A stretch of 64,000 nt of DNA from Leucobacter chinensis (GCF_019049105.1 NZ_JAHQZR010000001.1:186001-250000), one strand, 5' to 3'. Shown: positions 8,230-17,585, counted from the first letter of the stretch. Translations and numbers: made by a program. Notes: generated by a model from the sequence alone, not told the origin.

Positions 8230-9369
8230 GTGTCAGAGGTCGAACTCGTGATTCAGCTTGACCGGCAAACGCCAGGGTCACTCTCGGCAAAACTGGTGCT
8301 CGCCCTGCGGCACGAAATCGAATCGGGTGCGTTGCGCCCCGGCGATCGCCTCCCGCCAACGCGTGACCTCGCCGCAAGGCTTGGAGTGTCTCGCGGCACC
8401 GTCGTGACCGCCTATGAGCAGCTTGTCGCTGAAGGCTACTTCTCGTCGGGGCAGGGGCTCGGCACGCGAGTGAACGAACGCCTCACCGAGATTCACCACT
8501 ACGTGCCGCCGGTAGCCCAGAGTGTCCCGAGTGCCCGCGCCGCTCACCCGGCGCACCAGCAACCGAAACCGATTGCCGATCTCAGTGCCAGACCCGCGTG
8601 GCGGGCTGCGTGGCGCAAGGCAGCCGTCTCTGAGCGCATTGGGCGACCCATGCCGGTTGAGGGCGATCCCGAGCTCCTGTACCAGGTCTCAGAGCACCTG
8701 CGTGCGATGCGAGGCACCGTTCGCTCCACGAACGACCTGCTTGTCACCGCTGGTGTTCGTGAGGGGCTCAGTCTTATTCTCACGGCGCTCGGCACGACGA
8801 GAGGGCGCAGCCTCGTTATCGGGTTTGAAGCAGAGGGGCCCGCATCACTACGGGAGGTCGCCGAGCGGCACGGCGCGACTGCGGTGTCGCTGCCCGCTGA
8901 TGACGATGGCATCCTCGTCGAGGGGCTGCCAGAGGCAGTTCTTGACGCGATCATCATCACCCCGAGCTTCCAGTTTCCCGGGGGAGGCCTCATGCCCCTC
9001 AAACGCAGGCTCGAACTACTCGAGTGGGCCAGCAAGCGCGGCGTCATGCTCATCGAAGATGACTTTGATAGCGAGCAGCGCTATACGCGTGCGCCACTTC
9101 CAACGTTCGCGACGCTCGATGACCCAGAACGAGGAGTCGTTGCGACACTCGGCAGCTTTTCGGCGACGCTCTCGTTCACGCTCGCGGCGGGCTTTCTCAT
9201 TGTGCCAGCCTCGATCCGCACGATGCTCTTGCCGGTTCGACGCGACCTCGGCTGCCCGGTCTCGCCGATCTTGCAAATCGCGCTCTCAGAGCTGCTGGGA
9301 GCTGGTGAGCTGCGCAGGCACGTTGCCCGGTTGCGTCGAGCGAGACAACGCCACGAGGTCACCTCATGA
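8230..9369 (+). CDS. MocR/PdxR-type GntR regulator, PLP lysine missing
   Basis: 379 aa with an N-terminal GntR winged helix (about residues 15-85; RPGDRLPPTRDLAARLGVSR then TVVTAYEQL) and a C-terminal class-I aminotransferase-like domain (IEDDFDSEQRY near residue 276). Its divergent position to pdxS identifies it as the likely PdxR activator of vitamin B6 synthesis. The strand that normally carries the PLP Schiff-base lysine (usual pattern FSKTL) reads GSFSATLSFTL, with Ala312 (codon 9163-9165) in place of lysine. The domain is also about 70-90 residues shorter than usual MocR proteins. AAAGGAG lies 5 nt before the GTG start. Confidence 0.85.
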   Translation: MSEVELVIQLDRQTPGSLSAKLVLALRHEIESGALRPGDRLPPTRDLAARLGVSRGTVVTAYEQLVAEGYFSSGQGLGTRVNERLTEIHHYVPPVAQSVPSARAAHPAHQQPKPIADLSARPAWRAAWRKAAVSERIGRPMPVEGDPELLYQVSEHLRAMRGTVRSTNDLLVTAGVREGLSLILTALGTTRGRSLVIGFEAEGPASLREVAERHGATAVSLPADDDGILVEGLPEAVLDAIIITPSFQFPGGGLMPLKRRLELLEWASKRGVMLIEDDFDSEQRYTRAPLPTFATLDDPERGVVATLGSFSATLSFTLAAGFLIVPASIRTMLLPVRRDLGCPVSPILQIALSELLGAGELRRHVARLRRARQRHEVTS

Positions 9370-9408
9370 GACAATGGTGCGAAACAGCCAGGATATGAGG
9401 AGGCACGT

Positions 9409-10458
9409 GTGCGGTATCGGGTAGCGGTAGCAGGGGCGAGTGGGTACGCAGGGGGCGAGCTGCTCAGGCTTCTCGCAGAGCACCCGAACTTCGACGTCGT
9501 GACCGTGACCGGGCACTCAACCGCGGGGCAGCCACTGGCGCTCTCGCAGCCGCACCTGCTCTCGCTCGCGCATCTCACGCTGCAGCCAACCACCGCTGAG
9601 GTGCTCGACGGGCACGATATCGTCTTCTTTGCGCTGCCGCACGGTGCTTCAGGGGCGCTGAGCGCGCAGCTCACCAACACCCGGCTCGTGATCGACTGCG
9701 GCGCCGACCACCGGCTCGTCTCGCAGGCCGATTGGGATGCCTTTTACGGCGGCGAGTTCTTTGACGCGTGGACCTACGGGGTTCCCGAGCTGCTTATTGG
9801 CGAGGGCCAGAAACAGCGCGAGCAACTCGCAGGAGCGACCCACATCGCCGCGCCTGGCTGCAACGCCTCGACCGTTGCGCTCTCGCTCGCGCCCGGCATT
9901 GCCGCCGGCGTGATCGAGCCGCGTGACCTCGTGAGCGTGCTTGCCGTAGGGCCATCAGGTGCAGGCAAGGCCGCAAAGCAGCATCTGCTCGGGGCCGAGC
10001 TCATGGGCACGGCGAACCCCTACGCGGTCGGCGGATCGCACCGGCACATTCCCGAGATTCAGCAGTCGTTGCGTTGGGCTGGTGCCCTCGAAACCCCTAG
10101 CCTCAGCTTCACGCCCGTGCTCGTGCCCATGAGCCGCGGCATTCTTGCGACCTCGACGGCGCCGTTGAAAGCGGGGTTGAGCGCGGCCGAGGTGCGTGAG
10201 GCGTGGAGCGCAGCCTACGGCGACGAGCACTTCGTGAGGCTCTTGCCCGAGGGCGTCTTCCCGCGAACCGCCGATACCCTCGGTGCCAACACTTGCCTCA
10301 TGGGGCTCGCCGTTGACGAGGCCGCTGGTCGGGTGGTGGTCGTTGCCGCGCTCGACAATTTGGCGAAGGGAACCGCTGGCGCCGCGATTCAGTCGGCTAA
10401 CATTGCTCTAGGGCTTCCCGAAGCGAGTGGCCTCAGCGTTAACGGCGTAGCGCCGTAG
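9409..10458 (+). CDS. argC: N-acetyl-gamma-glutamyl-phosphate reductase
   Basis: 349 aa NADPH-dependent reductase, third step of arginine synthesis. The N-terminal nucleotide-binding motif is [18 protein letters not shown], the catalytic cysteine is in AAPGCNAST (about residue 149), and [10 protein letters not shown] and [11 protein letters not shown] are family signatures. GTG start at 9409 is preceded by AGGAGG. GACAAT about 38 bp upstream could be the operon -10 box. First gene of argC-argJ-argB. Confidence 0.96.
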   Translation: MRYRVAVAGASGYAGGELLRLLAEHPNFDVVTVTGHSTAGQPLALSQPHLLSLAHLTLQPTTAEVLDGHDIVFFALPHGASGALSAQLTNTRLVIDCGADHRLVSQADWDAFYGGEFFDAWTYGVPELLIGEGQKQREQLAGATHIAAPGCNASTVALSLAPGIAAGVIEPRDLVSVLAVGPSGAGKAAKQHLLGAELMGTANPYAVGGSHRHIPEIQQSLRWAGALETPSLSFTPVLVPMSRGILATSTAPLKAGLSAAEVREAWSAAYGDEHFVRLLPEGVFPRTADTLGANTCLMGLAVDEAAGRVVVVAALDNLAKGTAGAAIQSANIALGLPEASGLSVNGVAP

Positions 10459-10471
10459 GAAAGGAATCACT

Positions 10472-11629
10472 GTGACGGTCACCAAGGCGGCAGGGTTTCG
10501 CTCTGCTGGAATCGCGGTAGGGCTCAAATCGACCGGCAAACCAGACCTCGCACTCGTCGTGAATGACGGGCCGCACCCCGCTGCGGCCGTGGTATTCACG
10601 GGCAACCGTGCGCAGGCAAACCCGATTCTTTGGTCAAAGCAGGCGATGCGGGCACGAACGCCACGTGCGATCGTGCTGAACTCAGGCGGGGCGAACTGTT
10701 TCACCGGCGACTTTGGTTTTGAGACCTCGAGGCTCACGGCCGAGGCGGCTGCCGCTGAGCTTGGGCTTGAAGCTTCTGAGGTACTCGTGTGCTCGACCGG
10801 GCTCATCGGCACCGGCGATCAGGCCTTTCGCGACAAAATCGTGACCAACGTTCCGACCCTTGTGCGCCAGCTGTCTGACGACGATGAGACGGCTGCTGCT
10901 GCGATTCTCACGACCGACAGCGTCGAAAAAAATGGCTTTTTCGAGAGCGAGGCAGGGTGGCGCATCGCTGCCATTGCGAAGGGGGCTGGCATGCTCGCTC
11001 CCGGCCTCGCCACGATGCTCGTGGTCATTACGACCGATGCCGTGATGAACAATGAGTCGCTCGCACGCGCGCTTGCCACGGGCTCTGAGCTCAGCTTCAA
11101 CCGCCTTGATTCAGACGGGTGCATGTCAACGAATGACCAGGTGACGCTCCTGGCCTCTGGCGCCTCTGGCGTCGAGGCCGACGAGGTGCAATTCGCCGAG
11201 GCGCTCACCGAGGTGATGCGAGATCTCGCGAAGCAACTCCAAGCCGATGCCGAGGGCGCTACCCACGACATTGATATCGAGGTCGTGGGCGCCGCTGACG
11301 AGCAGGACGCAGAAGAGGTGGGCCGCGCCGTTGCCCGAAACAACCTCTTCAAGGCCGCGATTTTTGGCAACGATCCGAACTGGGGCCGCGTGCTCGCTGC
11401 GATCGGCACCACGAAAGCCGATTTCGACCCGTACAAGGTAGACGTCTCGTTTAACGGGGTGCGTCTGTGCAGCGAGGGTGCTCCCGATCGGCCGGTTGAC
11501 GACTGTGACCTGACCCCACGCAACACCCACGTGCTGATTGACCTCAAAGCTGGCGAGCACACGGCAACGATTTTGACCAACGATCTCACCCACGAATACG
11601 TGCACGAAAACAGCGCGTACTCGAGTTAG
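10472..11629 (+). CDS. argJ: glutamate N-acetyltransferase / amino-acid N-acetyltransferase
   Basis: 385 aa ArgJ, which recycles the acetyl group from N-acetylornithine to glutamate. The self-cleavage site is the Ala-Thr bond in [13 protein letters not shown], with the preceding KGAGMLAPG, and the C-terminal [16 protein letters not shown] is the family ending. [12 protein letters not shown] is also conserved. GTG at 10472 is set by GGAAAGGA, which overlaps the argC stop. Whether it is mono- or bifunctional cannot be told from sequence. Confidence 0.96.
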   Translation: MTVTKAAGFRSAGIAVGLKSTGKPDLALVVNDGPHPAAAVVFTGNRAQANPILWSKQAMRARTPRAIVLNSGGANCFTGDFGFETSRLTAEAAAAELGLEASEVLVCSTGLIGTGDQAFRDKIVTNVPTLVRQLSDDDETAAAAILTTDSVEKNGFFESEAGWRIAAIAKGAGMLAPGLATMLVVITTDAVMNNESLARALATGSELSFNRLDSDGCMSTNDQVTLLASGASGVEADEVQFAEALTEVMRDLAKQLQADAEGATHDIDIEVVGAADEQDAEEVGRAVARNNLFKAAIFGNDPNWGRVLAAIGTTKADFDPYKVDVSFNGVRLCSEGAPDRPVDDCDLTPRNTHVLIDLKAGEHTATILTNDLTHEYVHENSAYSS

Positions 11630-11640
11630 GAAAGAATCCC

Positions 11641-12555
11641 ATGACGGGTAGCGTTCGCGAGCGCGAACAAGACCTCGCTGCTGAGAAAGCCGCGGTGCTC
11701 ATCGAGTCGCTCACTTGGTTGAAGAAGTTTCGTGGCGCGATTGTCGTCGTGAAATTTGGCGGTAACGCGATGGTCTCTGACGAACTCATGACCGCGTTTG
11801 CCGAAGACATTGTGTACCTGCACTACGCCGGGCTGAAGCCGGTGGTGGTGCACGGTGGCGGCCCACAGATTAACACGATGCTCGAAAGACTCGGGATCGA
11901 GAGCACCTTTGAGGGTGGCTACCGTGTGACGACGCCAGAGGCCATGGACGTTGTGCGCATGGTGCTCACGGGGCAGGTGAACCCGGGGCTCGTTGACCGG
12001 ATTAACGAGCACGGCCCACTTGCCGCTGGGCTCGCCGGGGCTGACGCCGGACTCTTTACCGCCGAGAAGCGGGGCCCGGTACTGGTTGATGGGCGTGAGG
12101 TTGATCTGGGTCTCGTCGGCGACGTCGTTGATGTGCGACCCGAAGCCGTGCTGGGGCTCATTGATCGGGGGCTCATTCCGGTCGTGTCATCGATCGCGCC
12201 CAACGGAGAAGACGTGGCTGAGGCTCTCAACGTGAATGCCGACGCGGCCGCATCGGCGCTTGCTCAGGCGATTGGGGCTGAGAAGCTCGTCATTCTTACC
12301 GATGTTGCGGGGCTCTACGCGAACTGGCCAGACACCTCCTCGCTCGTCTCATCGATCACGACTGACGAACTCATCGCGCTCATGCCCGAGCTTGAGAGCG
12401 GCATGATCCCGAAAATGCAGGCCTGCCTCGATTCGGTGCAAAACGGGGTGCCCAAGGCGGCGATCATCGACGGGCGCAAACCGCACTCGCTACTCATTGA
12501 GATTCTCACGGCAGCGGGAATTGGCACCGAGGTTGTCCCTAGCCACGAGGCATGA
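11641..12555 (+). CDS. argB: acetylglutamate kinase
   Basis: 304 aa, phosphorylates N-acetylglutamate. The amino-acid-kinase landmarks are [13 protein letters not shown] (phosphate-binding Lys and Gly), [10 protein letters not shown] for the substrate, [20 protein letters not shown] and [11 protein letters not shown]. An N-terminal extension of about 25 residues precedes the fold, as in arginine-inhibited hexameric forms. AGGAAAGAA precedes the ATG. The stop overlaps the next gene's ATG (ATGA), so a membrane peptidase is coupled where argD would normally follow. Confidence 0.96.
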   Translation: MTGSVREREQDLAAEKAAVLIESLTWLKKFRGAIVVVKFGGNAMVSDELMTAFAEDIVYLHYAGLKPVVVHGGGPQINTMLERLGIESTFEGGYRVTTPEAMDVVRMVLTGQVNPGLVDRINEHGPLAAGLAGADAGLFTAEKRGPVLVDGREVDLGLVGDVVDVRPEAVLGLIDRGLIPVVSSIAPNGEDVAEALNVNADAAASALAQAIGAEKLVILTDVAGLYANWPDTSSLVSSITTDELIALMPELESGMIPKMQACLDSVQNGVPKAAIIDGRKPHSLLIEILTAAGIGTEVVPSHEA

Positions 12556-13016
12556 TCGGCTGGGCGCTGGGGGCAGTGCTTACCGCGATCGCTGTTGTGA
12601 TCGCGGTCATTGACCAGCGCACCATGCGCATTCCCAACCTCCTGGTGCTGCCAGCGACGGTTTTCGCCTGGGTGGTGGCGGGCGTCACTGCGCTCGGTGA
12701 AGCTGACGCCGCACCGCTCATTCGCACGGTTATGGGTGGCCTCGCGCTCTTTACCGTGTGGTACCTTGTCGCGCTTGCCTCGCGGGGTAGCCTTGGCGGT
12801 GGTGACGTGAAGTTTGCCGGGTACCTCGGCTCAATGCTTGGGCTTTATGGAGGCTATGGCGCGGTGCTTGTCGGCGGCTTTGCCATGTTTCTGGCGGGTG
12901 GTCTTGCGGCCGCCGCAGCGCTGCTGTTTGGGCGCGCAAAAGCGCGAATCTCGATTCCGTTTGCCCCGTGGATGCTCGTGGGTGCAGGGTTCGCGCTTTT
13001 CTGGGCGGTACACTAG
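12552..13016 (+). CDS. A24 family prepilin peptidase
   Basis: 154 aa, short form of the type IV prepilin leader peptidase, with five or six hydrophobic segments. The two catalytic aspartates are visible: Asp21 in [12 protein letters not shown] and Asp85 in GGGDVKFAG. It lacks the N-terminal methyltransferase domain of full PilD, as do the short TadV/CpaA-type enzymes of Actinobacteria. No pilin genes are present here, so it must act on pilins encoded elsewhere. Its ATG overlaps the argB stop by 4 bp, an odd operon partner for arginine genes. Confidence 0.88.
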   Translation: MIGWALGAVLTAIAVVIAVIDQRTMRIPNLLVLPATVFAWVVAGVTALGEADAAPLIRTVMGGLALFTVWYLVALASRGSLGGGDVKFAGYLGSMLGLYGGYGAVLVGGFAMFLAGGLAAAAALLFGRAKARISIPFAPWMLVGAGFALFWAVH

Positions 13017-13051
13017 AGGCTGACCGCGTCGCCAGTGAAAGGGGCTATGAA

Positions 13052-13369
13052 ATGACGTACATTATTGCTTTGCCATGCGTTGATGTCAAAGACCGAGCTT
13101 GCATCGATGAATGCCCGGTTGATTGCATTTACGAGGGCGAACGTATGCTCTACATTCACCCCGACGAGTGCGTAGATTGCGGCGCCTGCGAGCCTGTGTG
13201 CCCCGTAGAAGCGATTTATTATGAAGATGACACCCCAGAGGTCTGGGAGGTCTACTATCGCGTGAACGTCGAGTTTTTCGACAAGGTGGGTTCGCCCGGC
13301 GGTGCAGCCAAGGTTGGGGCCTACGACTTCGACCATCCAATCGTTGCCGAACTGCCTCCCATGGCCTAG
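13052..13369 (+). CDS. fdxA: ferredoxin, 7Fe/8Fe type
   Basis: 105 aa. The N-terminal cluster-binding cysteines are in ALPCVDVKDRACIDECPVDC (Cys9, 17, 21, 25) and the second set in CVDCGACEPVCPVEA. The spacing fits the actinobacterial FdxA group carrying a 3Fe-4S plus a 4Fe-4S cluster. ATG at 13052 follows GAAAGGGG; the open frame further upstream overlaps the peptidase and is not used. An electron carrier in the cytoplasm; its partner enzymes are not in this window. Confidence 0.93.
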   Translation: MTYIIALPCVDVKDRACIDECPVDCIYEGERMLYIHPDECVDCGACEPVCPVEAIYYEDDTPEVWEVYYRVNVEFFDKVGSPGGAAKVGAYDFDHPIVAELPPMA

Positions 13370-13584
13370 CCCTCGGTAAAAACTGTGCCAACGTGCACAG
13401 ACGAGAGGGAATCATTGAGGGTTGCGACAATTATTCGCTTCACACAGGTTCGAACCATCTGAACTGTAGGGTTCATTCAACAACTCCGATTCACTGCTCA
13501 TTGAATTTTCGGGTTAAGGTAGATGAGAAATCATCGTATTGCCGCTAACCACCACGAAGTGAGTTGGCGCAGATTGGAGACGCC
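13370..13584. promoter_or_regulatory. ferredoxin-gltA intergenic region
   Basis: 215 bp without a gene. The part before citrate synthase is AT-rich (13430-13550) and must hold the gltA promoter, with a leader because gltA has a ribosome-binding site. No convincing terminator hairpin for fdxA and no clear operator were found by eye. Confidence 0.4.
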
Positions 13585-14877
13585 GTGGCGAATAACGCTC
13601 AGGGGCAAGGTACCGCGAAGCTCACATTTCCGGGTGGAGAGGCAGAGCTGCCCATCCTCCCGGCCACCGACGGCCGATCATCGATCGACGTAAGCAAGCT
13701 GACCGCACAGTCGGGGCTCACCGCCCTCGATTACGGTTTTGTGAACACCGCTTCGACCCGCTCAGCCATCACCTACATTGATGGCGACCAGGGAATCCTG
13801 CGGTACCGCGGCTACCCGATCGAAGAGCTCGCACAGCAGTCGACTTTTCTCGAGGTTGCCTACCTGCTCATCTACGGCGAAATGCCAACCCCCGCAGAGC
13901 TCACGGCTTTTGACGACAACATTCGTCGCCACACGCTGCTGCACGAAGACATGCGTTACTACTTCGAGGGCCTGCCGCACACCGGGCACCCCATGGCGGC
14001 GCTCTCGGGCGGCCTGCAGGTGATGTCAACCTACTACGAGTCGTCACTCGACACGAGTGTTGAAGAGTTCGTCGAGGTCAACACCATTCGTCTGCTCGCG
14101 AAGCTTCCCGTGCTCGCGGCCTACGCGCACAAGAAGTCGATCGGTCAGGCGACTCTGTACCCCGACAACAACCACAGCTTCGTTGAGAACTTCCTGCGCC
14201 TGAACTTTGGCACCATGGCCGAGGAGTACGAGATCAACCCTGTGCTCGTCGACGCGCTCGACAAGCTGCTCATTCTGCACGCCGATCACGAGCAAAACGC
14301 CTCAACCTCGACCGTACGTCTCGTGGGCTCGACCGGCGCCAACCTTTTCTCTTCGATTTCAGCGGGCATCAACGCGCTCTCTGGCCCGCTGCACGGCGGC
14401 GCAAACGAAGCAGTGCTCGACATGCTCGGCCAGATTCGCGACTCCGGCGAGGGCGTGCGTTCGTTCGTCGAGAAGGTCAAGAACAAAGAAGACGGTGTGA
14501 AGCTCATGGGCTTCGGGCACCGGGTCTACAAGAACTACGACCCCCGCGCTCGCATTGTGAAAGAGAGCGCAGGCCGCGTGCTCGCCGAGCTCGGTGTGAA
14601 CGACCCGCTGCTCGACCTCGCGCAGGAGCTTGAGCAGATCGCGCTCAACGACTCGTACTTCCAGGAACGCCGCCTCTACCCGAACGTCGACTTCTATACG
14701 GGCGTCATCTACAAGGCCATGGGCTTCCCGACCCGCATGTTCACCGTGCTCTTCGCCATCGGCAGGCTTCCCGGGTGGATCGCCCACTGGCGTGAAGCGC
14801 GTCTCGATCTCGGCACGAAGATTGGTCGCCCGCAGCAGCTGTACACGGGCTCGCCAGAACGTCACCTGGACCGCTAA
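13585..14877 (+). CDS. gltA: citrate synthase
   Basis: 430 aa from GTG at 13585, chosen because GGAGA (13576-13580) lies about five bases upstream; a TTG at 13564 in the same frame has no comparable site. Condenses acetyl-CoA and oxaloacetate at entry to the TCA cycle. Catalytic features: GPLHGGANEAV, GFGHRVYKNYDPRA, and PNVDFYTGVIYKAMGFP carrying the aspartate. Length and N-terminal beta-rich part (DYGFVNTASTRSAITYIDG) fit the hexameric Gram-negative/actinobacterial type II form. Single-gene unit. Confidence 0.96.
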   Translation: MANNAQGQGTAKLTFPGGEAELPILPATDGRSSIDVSKLTAQSGLTALDYGFVNTASTRSAITYIDGDQGILRYRGYPIEELAQQSTFLEVAYLLIYGEMPTPAELTAFDDNIRRHTLLHEDMRYYFEGLPHTGHPMAALSGGLQVMSTYYESSLDTSVEEFVEVNTIRLLAKLPVLAAYAHKKSIGQATLYPDNNHSFVENFLRLNFGTMAEEYEINPVLVDALDKLLILHADHEQNASTSTVRLVGSTGANLFSSISAGINALSGPLHGGANEAVLDMLGQIRDSGEGVRSFVEKVKNKEDGVKLMGFGHRVYKNYDPRARIVKESAGRVLAELGVNDPLLDLAQELEQIALNDSYFQERRLYPNVDFYTGVIYKAMGFPTRMFTVLFAIGRLPGWIAHWREARLDLGTKIGRPQQLYTGSPERHLDR

Positions 14878-15062
14878 GCTACTCGCTCGGGAACGGCATT
14901 CGCCGCTCGCGAGCCTCGGAGGGTGTGGGTCGTCAACGCTTCGATCCGCACCCTTCTTTGCTGTCTACAAGCGAACAAGTCAGTAACATTTTGGCCGGAA
15001 GTTAGCGGTTCGTCTCGATTCGCGGGATAATAGAGACCTACACGTGAAACAGAGGAGGCCAC

Positions 15063-15233
15063 ATGGCGGCTATGAAACCCAGGACCACAGACGGACCCAT
15101 GGAAGCCGAGCGCGAGGGTCGAGTCATCGTTCTGCGAGTTCCCCTCGAAGGCGGAGGGCGACTCGTGGTATCGGTTAACGACGAAGAAGCCGCCGAGCTT
15201 CGCAAGGTGATCACCGGCGTGATCGGCGAATAG
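15063..15233 (+). CDS. DUF3117 family small protein
   Basis: 56 aa: starts MAAMKPRTTDGPMEAEREGR and continues with VLRVPLEGGGRLVVSV, matching DUF3117, a tiny protein found throughout Actinobacteria (M. tuberculosis Rv1211 type). Function unknown. AGGAGG at 15053-15058 sits 4 nt before the ATG, and GATAAT at 15026-15031 is a likely -10 box. Ends just before a strong terminator. Confidence 0.93.
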   Translation: MAAMKPRTTDGPMEAEREGRVIVLRVPLEGGGRLVVSVNDEEAAELRKVITGVIGE

Positions 15234-15252
15234 CCCCAAGAACTATCTGATG

Positions 15253-15282
15253 AAAGCGGCCCGGAGCAATCTGGGCCGCTTT
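15253..15282. terminator. terminator, DUF3117/O-methyltransferase
   Basis: Perfect 10-bp stem, AAAGCGGCCC (15253-15262) with GGGCCGCTTT (15273-15282), 10-nt loop, followed by CGTGTTT. Serves both convergent genes. Confidence 0.85.
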
Positions 15283-15298
15283 CGTGTTTCATCAGCGA

Positions 15299-15928
15299 TT
15301 ACTGACGGCGGGTGAGCGTGAGTAGACCGTCGCCCACGGGTGAGAGCGCAGGCACAACCGCCTCAGCGTCTTGTACGGTCGCCAGGAGGTCTCTGATGAG
15401 GGTTGTAACCTCGTCGCGCGAGGCAGGGTCGGCAACCTTGCCGCCGGCGAGGGCGTGAGGGATGACGATTGTGCCGCCGACACGCAAGAGAGGGAGCGAA
15501 AGCTCGACGTAGTCAAGCAGGTCACGTTTCTCGCCATCAATGTGAATGAGGTCGTATGAGTCTTGGTTAAATCGAGGCAGCACCTGCTTGGCGTCGCCCG
15601 CGACGAGCCGAAACTGTGAGGCGGCGACGCCCGACTCGATAAGGAGCTGGCGCGCGTGCTTCTGGGCCTCAGCTTCGATGTCGAGCGAGGTGAGGTGTGC
15701 ATCGGGGGCGTATCGCATGAGGGCGAGGCCACTCACGCCAACACCGGTGCCGATCTCAAGCAGTGTCGTTGCGCCCGTCATGACGGGAATCGACGAGAGT
15801 TGGGCAGCAATGGCACGGCTCACGGGCTCGACCCCGACTTCGAGCGAGAGCCGCCGAGCCTTCACCTGGGTGTCGCCCTCGTTCGGGTACTGCTCGGTGT
15901 ATTGCCAACCACTCTCATACTTAGTCAT
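15299..15928 (-). CDS. class I SAM-dependent O-methyltransferase
   Basis: 209 aa, Methyltransf_3 / catechol-O-methyltransferase-like. The SAM-binding motif I is LLEIGTGVGVSGLALM, motif II LTSLDIEAEAQKHA, and YDLIHIDGEKRDLLDYV holds metal-ligand-type aspartates. Orthologous by position to M. tuberculosis Rv1220c, next to tatB and mrp. The ATG at 15928 is only 24 bp from the tatB start; TAGCCT (15935-15940, minus strand) six bases upstream suggests a leaderless transcript. Substrate unknown. Confidence 0.88.
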   Translation of the reverse strand: MTKYESGWQYTEQYPNEGDTQVKARRLSLEVGVEPVSRAIAAQLSSIPVMTGATTLLEIGTGVGVSGLALMRYAPDAHLTSLDIEAEAQKHARQLLIESGVAASQFRLVAGDAKQVLPRFNQDSYDLIHIDGEKRDLLDYVELSLPLLRVGGTIVIPHALAGGKVADPASRDEVTTLIRDLLATVQDAEAVVPALSPVGDGLLTLTRRQ

Positions 15929-15934
15929 GCATCA

Positions 15935-15946
15935 AGGCTATAACAT
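15935..15946. promoter_or_regulatory. abutting divergent -10 boxes, O-methyltransferase and tatB
   Basis: On the minus strand TAGCCT (15940-15935) lies 6 nt before the methyltransferase ATG. On the plus strand TAACAT (15941-15946) lies 6 nt before the tatB ATG. The two hexamers touch, so both promoters share one short melting region and each -35 region lies inside the other gene's coding sequence. Confidence 0.55.
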
Positions 15947-15952
15947 TGAGGC

Positions 15953-16387
15953 ATGGGTGGTCTCACGTTTCAAAAGCTTGCCATTGTCTTGGTGATAGCA
16001 CTCATCGTGCTCGGCCCAGAACGGTTGCCGTATTACGCGCAGAAGCTTGGCGAACTCGTAAAAACCATCAGGCGCATGACCGAGGGCGCCAAGGAGCGCG
16101 TGAAAGAAGAGATGGGTGACGAGTACGACGAGGTCGACTGGAAGCAGCTCGACCCGAGGCAGTACGACCCCCGCCGCATCATTCGTGATGCGCTCGATGA
16201 AGAAGAGCGTTCACCCGAGGCGAGACGTGCACGAGCGGTCGCCGCGTCGAGGGCGCGTAAGCGCCCGTCAGGTGAGGGCGTTGGCGAAGGAGCCGCCGCT
16301 GCAGGAGCGGCTGGTGCCTTGAGCGCCATGTACGGCAGTTCGCATGAGATCGCGAGCGACTTTAACTTCGACGACGAGGCGACCTAA
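15953..16387 (+). CDS. tatB: Sec-independent protein translocase TatB
   Basis: 144 aa. The N-terminal membrane helix LAIVLVIALIVLGPERLPYY contains the TatA/B hinge GPERLP, followed by an amphipathic helix (LGELVKTIRRMTEGAKERVKEE) and an acidic/basic, low-complexity tail ending in DFNFDDEAT. TatB helps the twin-arginine translocase recognise folded precursors. The position between an O-methyltransferase and mrp matches M. tuberculosis Rv1224, but sigE, rseA and htrA, which separate these genes there, are absent. Stop overlaps the convergent mrp stop. Confidence 0.92.
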   Translation: MGGLTFQKLAIVLVIALIVLGPERLPYYAQKLGELVKTIRRMTEGAKERVKEEMGDEYDEVDWKQLDPRQYDPRRIIRDALDEEERSPEARRARAVAASRARKRPSGEGVGEGAAAAGAAGALSAMYGSSHEIASDFNFDDEAT

Positions 16388-17535
16388 ACACTCAGCGGTA
16401 ACGAACGGCCCGCGAGGCCTCCCGGCCTCGGGGCGATGCGTTCGGCGAGCTCAGCGATCGCGACGACGGCAGGGTCATCGAGCGGAGCGGGCTCACCCGA
16501 GTCGCCCGCCTCACGAAACGGGACGCTGAGCGGAACCTTGGCCAGGAGCTTCACCTCTGGCAGCGAGCCCTCGCGCTGGGAGGCGAGTTCGGTGAGCCGC
16601 TCGGCCACGGCTGATCCGCCGCCAGAACCGAACACCTCGAGTACTTGGCCGTCGGGTTGCGCGAGGCCAGACATCGTTTCGACGACACCGAGCAGGCGCT
16701 GACCGCTCTGCATCGCGAGAATGCCGCTTCGCACCGCGACGTCGGCCGCGGCGACCTGCGGTGTCGTGACAACGAGCACCTCTGACTGTGGAAGCAGCTG
16801 CCCGACGCTCAGGGCAACATCACCCGTGCCGGGTGGTAGGTCGAGCAGCAGGAAGTCGAGGTCGCCGAACCAGACGTCGCGCAAGAACTGCTCGAGCGTG
16901 CGGTGCAGCATGGGGCCTCGCCACGAGACCGCGGTTTCTCGTGGATCAGCGTCGCCCAAGAACATGCCGATCGAGATCGCCTTCACCCCGTGCCCGACCG
17001 GTGGAACCATAAGGTCGTCGATGCGGGTCGGCAGCTGCGTGACACCGTCTCGCGAGAGTCCGAGGAGCGCGGGAATCGAAAAGCCGAAAATGTCAGCGTC
17101 GATAATGCCGACCGAGTACCCACGGCGTTCGAGCGCAAACGCGAGATTGGCGGTCACACTTGACTTGCCGACGCCGCCCTTACCGCTCGTGACCGCGATG
17201 ATGCGGGTGAGCGAGTCGGGGCCAAACTGGGGGTCGCGCTGCGCTGCCTTACCGCGCACCTTTTCAATGAACTCGGTTCGCTGTGCGGGCGTCATGACGC
17301 CGACGGTGAGGTCAATCTCTGAGACACCCTCGACCGACAGTGCGGCCTCGCGAGTATCGCGTTCGATCGAGCGTGCCGCGGGGCAACCGACGATCGTGAG
17401 CAGCAGCGTGATCACGGCGGTTTCGCCCTCGACCGTGGCCTGGGTGATCATGCCCAGATCGGTGATGGGCTTGCGAATCTCTGGGTCGATGACCCGAGAG
17501 AGAGCTTTCCACAGTGCAGTATTCATTGCCTCCAT
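16384..17535 (-). CDS. mrp: Mrp/NBP35 iron-sulfur cluster carrier ATPase
   Basis: 383 aa. N-terminal MIP18/DUF59 domain (about residues 5-90, VIDPEIRKPITDLGMI) fused to a ParA-like P-loop domain with VTSGKGGVGKSSVTANLAF, the signature deviant Walker A of Mrp/ApbC. LLLDLPPGTGDVALS is the Walker B region. Implicated in Fe-S cluster delivery. The CxxC cluster-binding motif of many homologues is not visible near the C-terminus. Alternative start at Met4 (17526). Orthologous to Rv1229c by position. Confidence 0.93.
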   Translation of the reverse strand: MEAMNTALWKALSRVIDPEIRKPITDLGMITQATVEGETAVITLLLTIVGCPAARSIERDTREAALSVEGVSEIDLTVGVMTPAQRTEFIEKVRGKAAQRDPQFGPDSLTRIIAVTSGKGGVGKSSVTANLAFALERRGYSVGIIDADIFGFSIPALLGLSRDGVTQLPTRIDDLMVPPVGHGVKAISIGMFLGDADPRETAVSWRGPMLHRTLEQFLRDVWFGDLDFLLLDLPPGTGDVALSVGQLLPQSEVLVVTTPQVAAADVAVRSGILAMQSGQRLLGVVETMSGLAQPDGQVLEVFGSGGGSAVAERLTELASQREGSLPEVKLLAKVPLSVPFREAGDSGEPAPLDDPAVVAIAELAERIAPRPGGLAGRSLPLSV

Positions 17536-17585
17536 GGTACCGAAGTGCTCACCCGTTGCTCAGTGGATCATGAGAGAATTGCACT

